From positions 1 to 64,000 of the forward strand of contig NZ_JASBQE010000032.1 of NCBI RefSeq assembly GCF_029960785.1: a stretch of 64,000 nucleotides of DNA, written 5' to 3'. The stretch's first letter is position 1. Every line of letters begins with the position of its first letter. Positions 47,388-55,730 of the stretch are shown one piece after another. The position numbers and the translations under genes are program-made. The notes under the pieces are model-generated. The model was not told the origin of the DNA. It saw nothing but the letters and a program-made list of their open reading frames with translations, and made no database searches. This DNA comes from Polyangium sp. 15x6. Lineage in GTDB: Bacteria; Myxococcota_A; Polyangia; Polyangiales; Polyangiaceae.

Positions 47388-47873
47388 TCAGGACGATACC
47401 AAGAGTCGGCGCGCGAAATCCCGCAGGGTCGTGGGCAACTGTCTGTCCTCGGCCACGCGGCGGATGTCGTCCTGCATCTGGCGGAGCTCGGACGGCAGGA
47501 GCCACCCGAGCGCCAGACGGGTCGTGTAGTGCATGTTCTTCGCGAGCACGGCGCGGACGATGCCGAACGCGGGGAAGGCGAAGGAAGCCGAGTGCTCCGG
47601 CAACCCCAGCGCGCGTCCGGCTTCTTCGAGCTTGTCATCGAAGGCGTCGCGTTTCCACTCCAGCACCTCGTGGAAAACATGCGCATCTTCCGTGCTGTAC
47701 GGAGTGATCGTGTCGCCTTCGGCGCTCGCGAGCACGAACGTCCCTTCGCCGTCGATGCCCACACGCGCGCCCGAGTCGAGCGTCACGAGCGGGAGGAAGG
47801 TGCGCCCTCCGAGAGGCTCGCCCTTGCCTTCCGCCGCGATGGCGCGGACGTGCAGGCGGAACGTTTCATCCAT
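47388..47873 (-). CDS. Conserved hypothetical protein
   Basis: This 161-residue protein starts at ATG 47873. The first half is beta-like (DSGARVGIDGEGTFVLAS) and the second is helical (LPSELRQMQDDIRRVAEDR). It has no signal peptide, no cysteine and no recognised motif. It lies 70 bases upstream of the 293-residue helical gene on the same strand and may be co-expressed with it. Confidence 0.5.
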   Translation of the reverse strand: MDETFRLHVRAIAAEGKGEPLGGRTFLPLVTLDSGARVGIDGEGTFVLASAEGDTITPYSTEDAHVFHEVLEWKRDAFDDKLEEAGRALGLPEHSASFAFPAFGIVRAVLAKNMHYTTRLALGWLLPSELRQMQDDIRRVAEDRQLPTTLRDFARRLLVSS

Positions 47874-47972
47874 CGCCCGATTCTCTCATGGAAACGGCCC
47901 GCGCATAGAGCCCCGTGATAGGCTGCTCGGCGCGCTTCCGTCCGCGGCGATCGGTACTGGAGAGGTTTGGAA

Positions 47973-48356
47973 ATGGGCAAGGCGTTCGGGTGGGGCCTCG
48001 CAGCGCTCCTCGTCACCGCGGCCGCATGCACGGCGGACGGAGATGACACCGGTAGCGGAGGCGGAGGCGGAAGCGCGAGCGGAAGCGGAAGCGGAGGCGG
48101 CGGCGGCACCGGCGGCGGCGGAAGCACGAGCGGCACCGGCGGCGGCGTGACGCCCGATTGCATGGACGGTCTTGCCAACGGGGACGAGACCGGCGTCGAT
48201 TGCGGCGGACCGACCTGCGGCATGCTCGGGTTCAAGTGCCCCAAGGGCTCCGGCTGCCTCACCTATGACGATTGTTTGACCGGCAACTGTTGCGGCGGGA
48301 GCGGAGCGCAGCCCGGCACCTGCATCGCCGCGGACGAGATGTGCATGATCCGCTGA
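47973..48356 (+). CDS. Small Cys-rich lipoprotein with Gly/Ser linker
   Basis: This 127-residue protein starts at ATG 47973 (AGAGG upstream). Its signal is GLAALLVTAAAC, its linker consists mostly of Gly/Ser/Thr from six-base codon repeats (GGCGGA-like, 48056-48147), and the C-terminal 70 residues contain about ten cysteines (CMDGLANGDETGVDCGGPTC, CLTYDDCLTGNCC). The DGxxNGxETDVDCGG segment matches a motif common in myxobacterial surface proteins. It is probably surface-exposed; no function is known. Confidence 0.65.
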   Translation: MGKAFGWGLAALLVTAAACTADGDDTGSGGGGGSASGSGSGGGGGTGGGGSTSGTGGGVTPDCMDGLANGDETGVDCGGPTCGMLGFKCPKGSGCLTYDDCLTGNCCGGSGAQPGTCIAADEMCMIR

Positions 48357-48360
48357 ATGC

Positions 48361-48891
48361 TCAGGGCAGATCGATGATCCGGTAGTGGTGTCGGTAATCG
48401 AATAGCGGTGAGCTCGCATGCGCGGAGAGCCGCAAGATGTCGGCCACGCGTGGCTCGTGCGAGATGAACAGGACGAAATCCTGGTGCACCTCGGTGAAGA
48501 GCTCGAACAGGCTCGACCGTTGTTGCGGAGCGAGCGAGGGCGGCTTTTTCCGGTGTTTTGCGGGATCAGCGCGGAAGCGCTTCGAGAAGAAGGGACGGTC
48601 GTCGCTCTTCACGCAGCGCAGGATCCGCTCGAGGTCCTGGGGCCCGACGCGATCCGGGACGAGGCCGCAGAGCGTGATGCCAAGCGAGAGGCGCGCCTCG
48701 TCGAGCTCCTCGAGCTCGCTCGAAACGCACGCCTCGGCCGCGAGCCCCGCAGCCCTCATGCGGTCGAGCTCGGCGATGAGGGCCGACTTGTACATCGCTG
48801 GAGACGCATGCTCCGGCGACGCGGGGACATACCCGAAAATGAGCCCACCACGCATGGACCCGCGGATCAGGTCCTCCATCCGGTACGCCAT
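48361..48891 (-). CDS. Hypothetical protein
   Basis: This 176-residue protein starts at ATG 48891, preceded by GAGGGGGG, a better start than the longer upstream frame. The sequence (MAYRMEDLIRGSM, LIFGYVPASPEHAS, HEPRVADILRLSAH) is mixed helix and strand, without signal or membrane segment, and is not recognised. It converges with the Cys-rich lipoprotein gene (4 bases between stops). Confidence 0.5.
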   Translation of the reverse strand: MAYRMEDLIRGSMRGGLIFGYVPASPEHASPAMYKSALIAELDRMRAAGLAAEACVSSELEELDEARLSLGITLCGLVPDRVGPQDLERILRCVKSDDRPFFSKRFRADPAKHRKKPPSLAPQQRSSLFELFTEVHQDFVLFISHEPRVADILRLSAHASSPLFDYRHHYRIIDLP

Positions 48892-48961
48892 GCCCCCCTC
48901 CGACGTGACGCGTGACGAGGGAATCTGTACTCCCGCCGCGCCGCGTCGCAACCCGGGCAAG

Positions 48962-49020
48962 CGCGTCGACGAAGAGGCGAGGGGAGCAGCCGACCAGGGC
49001 GTTTTGCGGCAGAAAACGCG
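48962..49020 (+). repeat. Single copy related to the 53.5-kb tandem repeat
   Basis: This intergenic stretch shares CGTCGACGAAG (48964-48974) and GCCGAC with GTTTTGCGG (about 48989-49009) with unit 4-5 of the tandem repeat at 53.5 kb (53632-53697), in the same order but with about 19 bases fewer between. It lies between the 176-residue gene and the desulforedoxin-like gene. The rest of the 234-base gap (48892-49125) holds nothing else I can identify. Confidence 0.5.
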
Positions 49021-49125
49021 CGGATCGTCACGGACGAGACCCAGGGGGCATGGCCGTTGCAGTGACCTCCGGGGCGCGCGCGTTCACCGTGCGGACGTGA
49101 TGCACTGCCACAGAGGAGGTTCCCC

Positions 49126-49314
49126 GTGCCCCATCAAGTCGGCGAGCGACTTCGCTGCGAGGATTGCGGAGCGGAGATCGTGTATACGAAAGCCTGTTCC
49201 TGCCCGGAGCGCGATCCGAAGACCCACGCGGACATCTGCTGCGGCAAGGAAATGCACAACCTCGGCGTCGAGGGGGCGCCCGAGCAGCAGCCCCGGAAAG
49301 CTTCGGGGTTCTGA
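49126..49314 (+). CDS. Desulforedoxin-like small metal-binding protein
   Basis: This 62-residue protein starts at GTG 49126 with AGAGGAGG upstream. It opens VGERLRCEDCGAEIVYTKAC and ends CCGKEMHNLG. The CxxC...CC pattern resembles desulforedoxin-type or short zinc-ribbon folds, with two extra Cys (ACSCPE). It should bind one Fe or Zn ion; an electron-transfer role is possible. It precedes the thioredoxin-CcdA gene by 58 bases, suggesting a thiol/redox pair. Confidence 0.65.
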   Translation: MPHQVGERLRCEDCGAEIVYTKACSCPERDPKTHADICCGKEMHNLGVEGAPEQQPRKASGF

Positions 49315-49372
49315 CGCGCTCCTTCGCCGAGCGCGCGCCGGGCGAGCCGATCACGAAAGGCGGGCCGCGCGA

Positions 49373-50635
49373 ATGCGCGGATCACGTGCTCTTCACGCCG
49401 TCCTGTGGTTCGCCCTGACGTGCGCGCGGCTGCTCACGGCGCCGCGCCCCGCTGCCGCGCAAGCTCCGCCGGCCGGCGACGGCGTATGTGCCCCCCTCGG
49501 CACGGGCGATTGTGGGCCGACCGGAGGGGACGCGGGCGTGGCGGGGGGAGCGGCCCCATCACCGGGCGAGCAGAAAATCGAGCTCCCCCGGCTCGTGGTT
49601 TACTGGGGCGTCGGCTGTCCCCATTGCGAGAGCGCAATGCCCTTCGTCCGCTCCCTGGAGCGAGGCGGCGGGCTCGTGGTCGAGCTCGTGGAGATCCGCA
49701 GGGACGCCGCGGGTCGTGAGCGATTTCTCGCAGAGGTGAAGCGCCTCGGTCTCTCGGCGCCGGGCATTCCGCTCTTCGTGCTCAGGGACCGTCATGTGAT
49801 GGGATTCCGCGAAGGCGTCACCGAGGAGCAGATCCGGGCGATGATCCGCGACGCGGCCGCGGGGAAACCGGCGTCGGCCGCGGAGGATGTCGCGAGCATC
49901 GATCTCCCGTGGATCGGCAAGATCGAGCCCGGCGCTCATTCGCTCACGGCGCTCGCGCTGATCGTGGGGCTCGTGGACGGCATCAACCCGTGCGCGATGT
50001 ACGTGCTCGTCGCCATGCTGGGCATTCTGCTCCACGTCCGCTCCCGCAGGCGCGTCTTCCTCTTCGGGGGGACCTTCGTGGTGATGTCGGGCGTCGTCTA
50101 TTTCGTATTCATGACGGCGTGGCTCAACCTCTTCGCGCTCACCGGCCTCGCGCGGGGGATCACCGTCCTGCTCGGGGTGGCGCTGGTGGTGATGGGGCTC
50201 GTCAACCTGAAAGAGCTGGCGTGGTTCAAGAAGGGCGTCTCGCTGATGATCCCGAAAAAGGCCAAGCCGGGCCTCTTTCGCCGCATGCGGGGCGTGGCGA
50301 GCGCCGCGACCCTGCCCGCCGCGCTCGCGGGCGTCGCGGTGCTCGCCTTCGTCGTCAACCTCGTCGAGCTCGGGTGCACCCTGGGGCTCCCGGCGGTCTT
50401 CACGCGCATCCTGAGCCTGCAAACGGAGCTCACCCTTGCGGAGCGGTACGGCCTCTTGGCGCTGTACAACCTGGCGTATGTCGTGCCACTCGCCGCCGTG
50501 GTGCTCGTCGTCGGGCTCACGCTGCACCGGGTGAACTTCAGCGCGTGTGCCGCGAAGGGATTGAAGCTCGTGAGCGGCGTGCTCCTGATCGGATTCGGGG
50601 TGCTGTTCGTGGCGGCGCCGGAGGTGCTTCACTAG
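49373..50635 (+). CDS. Thioredoxin-like domain fused to a CcdA/DsbD-type membrane domain
   Basis: This 420-residue protein starts at ATG 49373 with a cleavable signal (ending PAAAQAPP). An extracytoplasmic thioredoxin/glutaredoxin-like domain follows, with active site VGCPHCESAMPF (about 82-87), and then a membrane domain of about six to seven helices with DGINPCAMYVLVAMLG (about 204) and ELGCTLGLP. The paired cysteines in the membrane domain (INPC and LGC) match the CcdA/DsbD relay. It probably passes reducing equivalents from the cytoplasm to periplasmic thiols within one polypeptide. Confidence 0.8.
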   Translation: MRGSRALHAVLWFALTCARLLTAPRPAAAQAPPAGDGVCAPLGTGDCGPTGGDAGVAGGAAPSPGEQKIELPRLVVYWGVGCPHCESAMPFVRSLERGGGLVVELVEIRRDAAGRERFLAEVKRLGLSAPGIPLFVLRDRHVMGFREGVTEEQIRAMIRDAAAGKPASAAEDVASIDLPWIGKIEPGAHSLTALALIVGLVDGINPCAMYVLVAMLGILLHVRSRRRVFLFGGTFVVMSGVVYFVFMTAWLNLFALTGLARGITVLLGVALVVMGLVNLKELAWFKKGVSLMIPKKAKPGLFRRMRGVASAATLPAALAGVAVLAFVVNLVELGCTLGLPAVFTRILSLQTELTLAERYGLLALYNLAYVVPLAAVVLVVGLTLHRVNFSACAAKGLKLVSGVLLIGFGVLFVAAPEVLH

Positions 50636-51594
50636 CCCGGGGATATGGCACCGGCACCGTCCCGCTCAAGACCGCCGAGGTTTTCGACCGGACGACCAGC
50701 AAAGGGTCGACCCTCAAACCCATGCTGGCCGCACGGGCACAACACACGGCGACGCTCCTGCCGACGGGATACATCCTCTTCGTGGGCGGCGCGGGAGCCT
50801 CGAACGCGGCTTTGGCGACCGCTGAGCTCTACAGCCTCCACCTCGATGATTTCATGGGCACGGTCTCCATGTCCGTCCCGCGATACCGACAAACGGCCAC
50901 GCTCTTACAAGACGGCCGCGTGCTCGTGGCGGGCGGCGGTTCAGGGGTGGGCGTGGATACCTTGCTCTACACGGGCCCCGCGCCTTCCGCGTGTGCCTCG
51001 GCGGACCATTGTCCGACGGGGTTCTGCGTCGACGGCTATTGCTGTGACAGTGCGTGCGGCGACGGGGCGACCGACGATTGCCAGGCCTGCAACGTCCCCG
51101 GCGCCCTCGGCCAATGCACCCTGCTTTCGGCTGGAACCGAATGCCGCGCGGCCACGGGCACTTGCGACGCGCCCGAGGTCTGCTCCGGCGACGTCGGCGC
51201 CTGCCCGGCCGACGGAGCGGCGCCGGACGGCACCACGTGCGACGACGACAATGTCTGTACGCAGGCGGATGCTTGCCAGAGCGGCCTGTGCACCGGGAGT
51301 CCCCTGATCTGCGTGGCGCCCGACGAATGCCACGAAGCCAGCGCGTGCGACCCGAAAATGGGCTGCGGGAGCGCACCCAAGCCCGACGGGACGCCTTGCA
51401 GCCTGGGGACTTGCCAGGCGGGCGTGTGCCTGGGGAATGGTGGCGGAGGCAGCGGTGGGGGGGACGGCGGAGCCGGCGACGAAGGCGGAGAACCCCCGGC
51501 CGGCGGCTGCGGCACGAGCGGCTCGCCCACGGGCCACGCGGGGTGGCTGGTGCTCGCAGCGTTGCTCCTTCTGCGACGACGGCCAAGGGCGTAA
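50636..51594 (+). pseudogene. 5'-truncated kelch/MYXO-CTERM surface protein
   Basis: An open frame begins directly after the stop of the preceding gene, already inside kelch-type repeats (KTAEVFDRTTSKGST, ARAQHTATLLPTG, RYRQTATLLQDGRVLVAGG). A Cys-rich repeat region follows (CQACNVPGALGQC, CAPDEC-like pairs), then a Gly-rich linker and a MYXO-CTERM-like tail (GHAGWLVLAALLLLRRRPRA). There is no signal peptide, and the only ATG (50722) lies inside a kelch motif. Full-length relatives have a signal and several more kelch units, so this is most likely a remnant that lost its 5' half. Confidence 0.65.
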
Positions 51595-51610
51595 GGCGAC
51601 AACCACATAG

Positions 51611-51640
51611 GGGCGGCACGTGTGCGCTTGCGCCGCCCCA
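51611..51640. terminator. Hairpin between convergent genes
   Basis: GGGGCGGC (51611-51618) pairs with GCCGCCCC (51633-51640) around a 14-base loop. It lies 17 bases past the kelch-fragment stop and about 55 bases from the convergent GNAT stop, and could terminate either transcript. It does not belong to the four-hairpin family. Confidence 0.45.
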
Positions 51641-51694
51641 TCCTCTATTCGTATTCGTGCCACGGACGGCGACACGCCGACCGACCGTGCCCAT

Positions 51695-52531
51695 TCACTT
51701 CGGACTCCGCACGAGGACGGCGCGCGTGTAGAGGAGCTCGAATCCCTGTCGCTGCACGTTTTCCTGCGATTTGGATCCCGGTTGCGTGGTCACGACGGCC
51801 ACGTCGCATCCGGCCTTGGCGGCGATCTCGAGCCGCGCAGCGAGGAGCGCGCTCTGCACCCCGCGCCGCCGATGCTCGGGCAAAGTCGCCGCGCCGCAGA
51901 GCTGGGCCACGCCCTTTGCGAGCCGCAGGCTGGCGGCGCCCGCGACCACGCCGTCGCGCCGTGCCAGGTAGCGGGAGAACCCGCTGGCCGACGCCATGTC
52001 GAGCATGACGTTCTCGAGCAGCTCGCGCGGGAAGGACTCGTGGGAGGCTACGCCCTGGGTGTCAGGGCTCGCGAAGCCCGTCACCACCACGTCGGTCCAC
52101 GCGGAGAGCTCCGAGAGGGGGCTCGGCTGGACGTCGACGACAGGCGCCCGCGGCGCTTCGGGCGAGGCCGGTAAACTCCGGCCGAGCACGTTTTCGAATC
52201 CCTGAAGCACGTAGCCGCGCAGGGTGAGCTCGCGGGCAATCGAGGGATCCGCGAGGTTCGCGATCTCCACCTGCACCGGCGACCCACGCTCCGCGAAGGC
52301 CTGCTCGACCGCTACGAGGGCGGCCTCGTCGAGCGGGCCGGCGAAGCCAAGGCCCGCGACCTTGTTGAGCGGAGAGTTCGGAGCGCTGAACGTCGCGATG
52401 CCGCCCGCCAGCGGGATCGCAAAGGGGCGCGTTTCGGGGTGCCGGCGCAGAGCCACGTCGACGCTGTCGGCAAGGAGGCCGCATTCGGCCTCCTCGATGC
52501 GGGCAGCAAGGTTGGTGCTGGCGAAGAGCAT
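51695..52531 (-). CDS. GNAT-family acetyltransferase
   Basis: This 278-residue protein starts at ATG 52531. The C-terminal half carries the GNAT acetyl-CoA motif ATLPEHRRRGVQSALLAARL, preceded by LARRDGVVAGAASLRL. The N-terminal half resembles a degenerate second GNAT fold, as in tandem-GNAT proteins. The acetyl acceptor cannot be told. It is isolated between the kelch fragment and the hemolysin III gene. Confidence 0.8.
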   Translation of the reverse strand: MLFASTNLAARIEEAECGLLADSVDVALRRHPETRPFAIPLAGGIATFSAPNSPLNKVAGLGFAGPLDEAALVAVEQAFAERGSPVQVEIANLADPSIARELTLRGYVLQGFENVLGRSLPASPEAPRAPVVDVQPSPLSELSAWTDVVVTGFASPDTQGVASHESFPRELLENVMLDMASASGFSRYLARRDGVVAGAASLRLAKGVAQLCGAATLPEHRRRGVQSALLAARLEIAAKAGCDVAVVTTQPGSKSQENVQRQGFELLYTRAVLVRSPK

Positions 52532-52751
52532 GAACGTTCGAGCATCCTAGCGGACACGACGGAGTACCGCACGTCCCGAGCCATCAACCCGACCGCTTTC
52601 GGATGCTCGTCGGACGCTTGGGAAGGTGACGGAGGCCCATCCACGCGCACGATCGGTACGACATCGCCTGGCCGTTTGACCTCCTGCCTACCCGAGCGTA
52701 TCTACGCTACCGCAGGTAACGCGCAGTCGCTGCCCCTGAGAGGACCCCCGC

Positions 52752-53432
52752 ATGAACGACGACTTGCTTGCACAGCCTGCAAACGGCTTCGAACCGCACT
52801 CCGAGAAGCCCCGGCTCCGCGGCGTCATCCACCAGTGGGCCGCGGTGGTCGCGTTCGTCGCGGGCGTGGCGCTCGTATGCATCACCGCCGAGATCCGCCG
52901 TTCGGTGGCCGCCGCGGTCTACAGCCTCAGCCTGCTCACCCTCTTCTCGGTCAGCGCAACGTACCACCGAATCAACTGGGGGCCGAGGGCACGCCTGCGA
53001 ATGCGTCGCCTCGACCACGCGGCCATCTTCGTACTCATTGCGGGCACGTACACGCCCGTCGCCCTGATCGCCCTGGGCTCCGGAGACGGGACGAGGCTCT
53101 GCGCGCTGGCGTGGACGTGTGCAGCCGTCGGCATCATCAAGTCGATTTTCTGGTCGGGATCACCGAAATGGGTCACCGCTGCCCTGGCCGTCGCCGCCGG
53201 CTGGTGCATCGTGCCTTTTCTGAGCGCCGTGGGGCGCGCGCTCGATTCCACGCAGCTCTTCCTGCTCTTCGGCGGGGGCGTCGTCTACACCGTCGGCGCC
53301 CTGGCCTACGCATCGAGGCGCCCGAACCCCGTGGTCGGCGTCTTCGGCTACCACGAGGTCTTCCACGCCTGCACCGTCGTCGCCGCCGCGATGCATTTCG
53401 CGGCCGTCGTGAAGATCGTTCGAGGGGCGTAG
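52752..53432 (+). CDS. Hemolysin III/PAQR-family membrane protein
   Basis: This 226-residue protein has seven predicted transmembrane helices. It carries the family motifs SATYHR (with the conserved His), RLDHAAIFVLIAGTYTP and the C-terminal FGYHEVFHACTVVAAAMHF with two metal-binding His. PAQR proteins bind zinc and resemble ceramidases; bacterial roles are poorly defined. It starts at ATG 52752. The 220-base divergent gap before it (52532-52751) shows nothing I can name. Confidence 0.88.
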   Translation: MNDDLLAQPANGFEPHSEKPRLRGVIHQWAAVVAFVAGVALVCITAEIRRSVAAAVYSLSLLTLFSVSATYHRINWGPRARLRMRRLDHAAIFVLIAGTYTPVALIALGSGDGTRLCALAWTCAAVGIIKSIFWSGSPKWVTAALAVAAGWCIVPFLSAVGRALDSTQLFLLFGGGVVYTVGALAYASRRPNPVVGVFGYHEVFHACTVVAAAMHFAAVVKIVRGA

Positions 53433-53473
53433 GCGCCCCGCAGCAAGAGGCGCGCGGCGGTGGGACGCACGGG

Positions 53474-53800
53474 GCCTTCGTGGACGGTGGAACGGATCGG
53501 TCTCCCGAACGCGGCCCGGTTCTGCGCCGGGAGTGAGGAGCGGGGGCGGCCGACGGGGTCGTTTTGCGATCGCGGAATAGGGGCGTCGGTCGCCGACGAT
53601 CGAGTTTTGCAGCGGCGGAAGGGGGACACGGGGCGTCGACGAAGCGGTTCTGGACGGGGGAGCGGGGGCGCGAGCGGCCGACGGGCACGTTTTGCGGCGG
53701 GGAACGGGGCGGCGGCGGGGAGCGGAGGCGGTTTGCGGGGCCGGAACGGGGGCGGCGGCGGGGGATGGAGGCGTTCGGCGGCCGCGCCCTGACAGACAAC
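53474..53800. repeat. Degenerate 42/43-bp tandem repeat, about eight units
   Basis: A GTT(T/C)TGC-centred block recurs with its first G at 53519, 53561, 53604, 53647, 53689, 53731 and 53773, intervals of 42, 43, 43, 42, 42 and 42; a weaker unit begins near 53476. Units read roughly GGCCGACGGG-x-CGTTTTGCGGCGG-GAACGGGG. The mixed 42/43 spacing breaks any reading frame, so it is not a protein repeat. It fills the 453-base gap (53433-53885) between the hemolysin III gene and the toxin locus. Only a possible leader precedes the next gene. Confidence 0.75.
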
Positions 53801-53885
53801 GTCCGCGCGCCTCGTGTTTTGTCTTGCCCGACCCGTTCGTCCTCCGGATAGATAGGCCCGAGCTCATCGCAGGAGGGGTTTCCAG

Positions 53886-55730
53886 ATGAGGCGAGGGGAT
53901 CTTCTCGTCGCGGCGCTCGTCGTCGCGGCGCCGGGCGTCGTGTTGCCTGGATGTTTGTGGTCGTTCGGGGAGGACGAAGGGCAGGGCCGTATTTGCGCGG
54001 CGCCGGTGGAGGGAGGCGCGTCTTGCGTCTCGTCGGGCGAAGGGCCCGCGAGCGCGTGGAGCCAGGCGGCGGCGCGGGGATCGAGGCCCATCGAGATGTG
54101 GGCCGAGCGGCCGGAGGGGATGATGCTCGACGCGCTCGTGACGAGCCCTGGCGACATGGAGCGCTGGCTCGGGGAGATGGACGAAACGCTCCGATATGTG
54201 CGTGAGGACGAGCGATGCGCCGAGTCCTACAAGGCGAGCATGGCGGGCCGGGTGCGGGAGAGGCTCGTGTCGGCCCGGAGGTGGCAACATGAAATCCTCG
54301 TGCAAGAGCCGATCGACGCGGTGGGGAGGTTCAAGGAGGCCCTCACGTCGAAGGGCGCAGCCGAGAAGGACCCACTCGTCGCGGAGATTGCCGCGGACAA
54401 GCTCTCCATGGGCGCCGTGCAGGGGGTCCTCGACCAGGTGACGCTCGATGTCGGGCCGCTCTCGATGGCCTATGCGGAGCTCGCGGCGGACTTCGCGGCG
54501 TATCGGAAGACCGAGGCGGCTGCGGAGATGGCTACGTATACGAAGCTCGCGGCGAAGGCGTCGATGGCGACCGTGACCGAGCTCAACGCGATCGAGGCAA
54601 CGATCCTCGAAGCGGCCCACGACGCGAGCGCAGGGCCGCAAGAGATGCTGCTGCGGGCGATGAAGCTCTCGGCGGAGATCATCCAATTCGAGGTCACATC
54701 GCAGGAGGCGCTTGCTCCGCATGCGGACTTCATGACCACGCATGGCGCGGCGAATCCGGACATGACCTCCGAGGCGCAGCGCTCGATCCACGCGATGCTC
54801 GGGTACATCGAGCGGCGCATTCGCCGAAGCGATCGGGCAGCCATGGCGCTCCTTTTCGGGATCGCGATGCGCAGGCAGGCGCTGCAATTGCTGGGCGAGA
54901 GCCAAGCCGTGCGGGACACGGTCGCGGAGGCGAAGATCGCGAAGGCGGAGGCGACGTTTCACGAGAGCGCGGAGGCGCAGGTGCTCGCGTTCGAGGAGGC
55001 GCCGCCCCTGGGCGTGAAGCTCTCGATCCCGTACCTCGCGAAGCGATACGACGAGGTCACGGCCTTCTTGCAGATGCGCCCGCTCTGCGAGTTACCTTCG
55101 GCGTCGTGGCGCGAGGCCGGCTGCGCGGCGATGCGACCGCATTTCAAGACGGCGGCGATGTATCGCGCGACGACATTGCCGGGGCTCATCCAGACGGGGC
55201 TTTCGACGATGAAGGCGCAAGGGGTGGGCGGCATGCTGCTCGACGCTGCGGCGGCGAAGCTCGCCGCGGGCGATGTGAAAGGGGCTGCCGTTTTGCATGA
55301 TGCCGCGTGCGCGGCGCGGAGGGGACATGAATCGCTTGCTTGTTTGCTGGATCGTGGTGTTCGCGCTTCTCGTGCCTGCGCATGCGCGGGCAGGGACGCC
55401 GTACAGCGTGCACTGGGAGATGCTCCAGGAGAGCAATTCTTGCGAGGATGCCCGGCTCAACGTCCCCGGCGGTGCATATTTCCACGCGAACCGGATGCCG
55501 CTCGCGACCTTCGAGGTTCCGGGCGCATACGTTTCGATCCCGAACGGCCTGAAGAGCAACGTGGCGGAAGCTCCGTTCGACTCGGTTCTGCTGCGCATGG
55601 GCACGAACGAATTCGCGTTCGGCATCCAGAACGCCACGGGCAACGATACCTGCGTTCACGCGCAGAACTTCGTGACGCTCGTCTCGATCCCGCTCGGGAT
55701 CACAAAGCCGCTCTTCAACGTCCGGCGTGA
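53886..55730 (+). CDS. Lipoprotein at the head of the putative toxin locus
   Basis: The protein starts at ATG 53886 with AGGAGG upstream. Its lipobox is VLPGC, followed by a largely helical mature region with no recognised motif. The frame runs 404 bases into the next gene. Its last 135 codons are Arg/Ala-rich and look like out-of-frame sequence, so the real end is probably near 55325. A one-base shift just upstream would end at the TGA of the next gene's ATGA. The open frame is 614 residues; the credible protein is about 480. It resembles a helper or delivery lipoprotein by position only. Confidence 0.6.
   Translation: MRRGDLLVAALVVAAPGVVLPGCLWSFGEDEGQGRICAAPVEGGASCVSSGEGPASAWSQAAARGSRPIEMWAERPEGMMLDALVTSPGDMERWLGEMDETLRYVREDERCAESYKASMAGRVRERLVSARRWQHEILVQEPIDAVGRFKEALTSKGAAEKDPLVAEIAADKLSMGAVQGVLDQVTLDVGPLSMAYAELAADFAAYRKTEAAAEMATYTKLAAKASMATVTELNAIEATILEAAHDASAGPQEMLLRAMKLSAEIIQFEVTSQEALAPHADFMTTHGAANPDMTSEAQRSIHAMLGYIERRIRRSDRAAMALLFGIAMRRQALQLLGESQAVRDTVAEAKIAKAEATFHESAEAQVLAFEEAPPLGVKLSIPYLAKRYDEVTAFLQMRPLCELPSASWREAGCAAMRPHFKTAAMYRATTLPGLIQTGLSTMKAQGVGGMLLDAAAAKLAAGDVKGAAVLHDAACAARRGHESLACLLDRGVRASRACACAGRDAVQRALGDAPGEQFLRGCPAQRPRRCIFPREPDAARDLRGSGRIRFDPERPEEQRGGSSVRLGSAAHGHERIRVRHPERHGQRYLRSRAELRDARLDPARDHKAALQRPA

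Noticed and set aside
53460-53792. Small open frames across the 42-bp-period repeat
   Set aside because: The repeat spacing alternates 42 and 43, so no frame follows the repeat. No ribosome binding site was seen.
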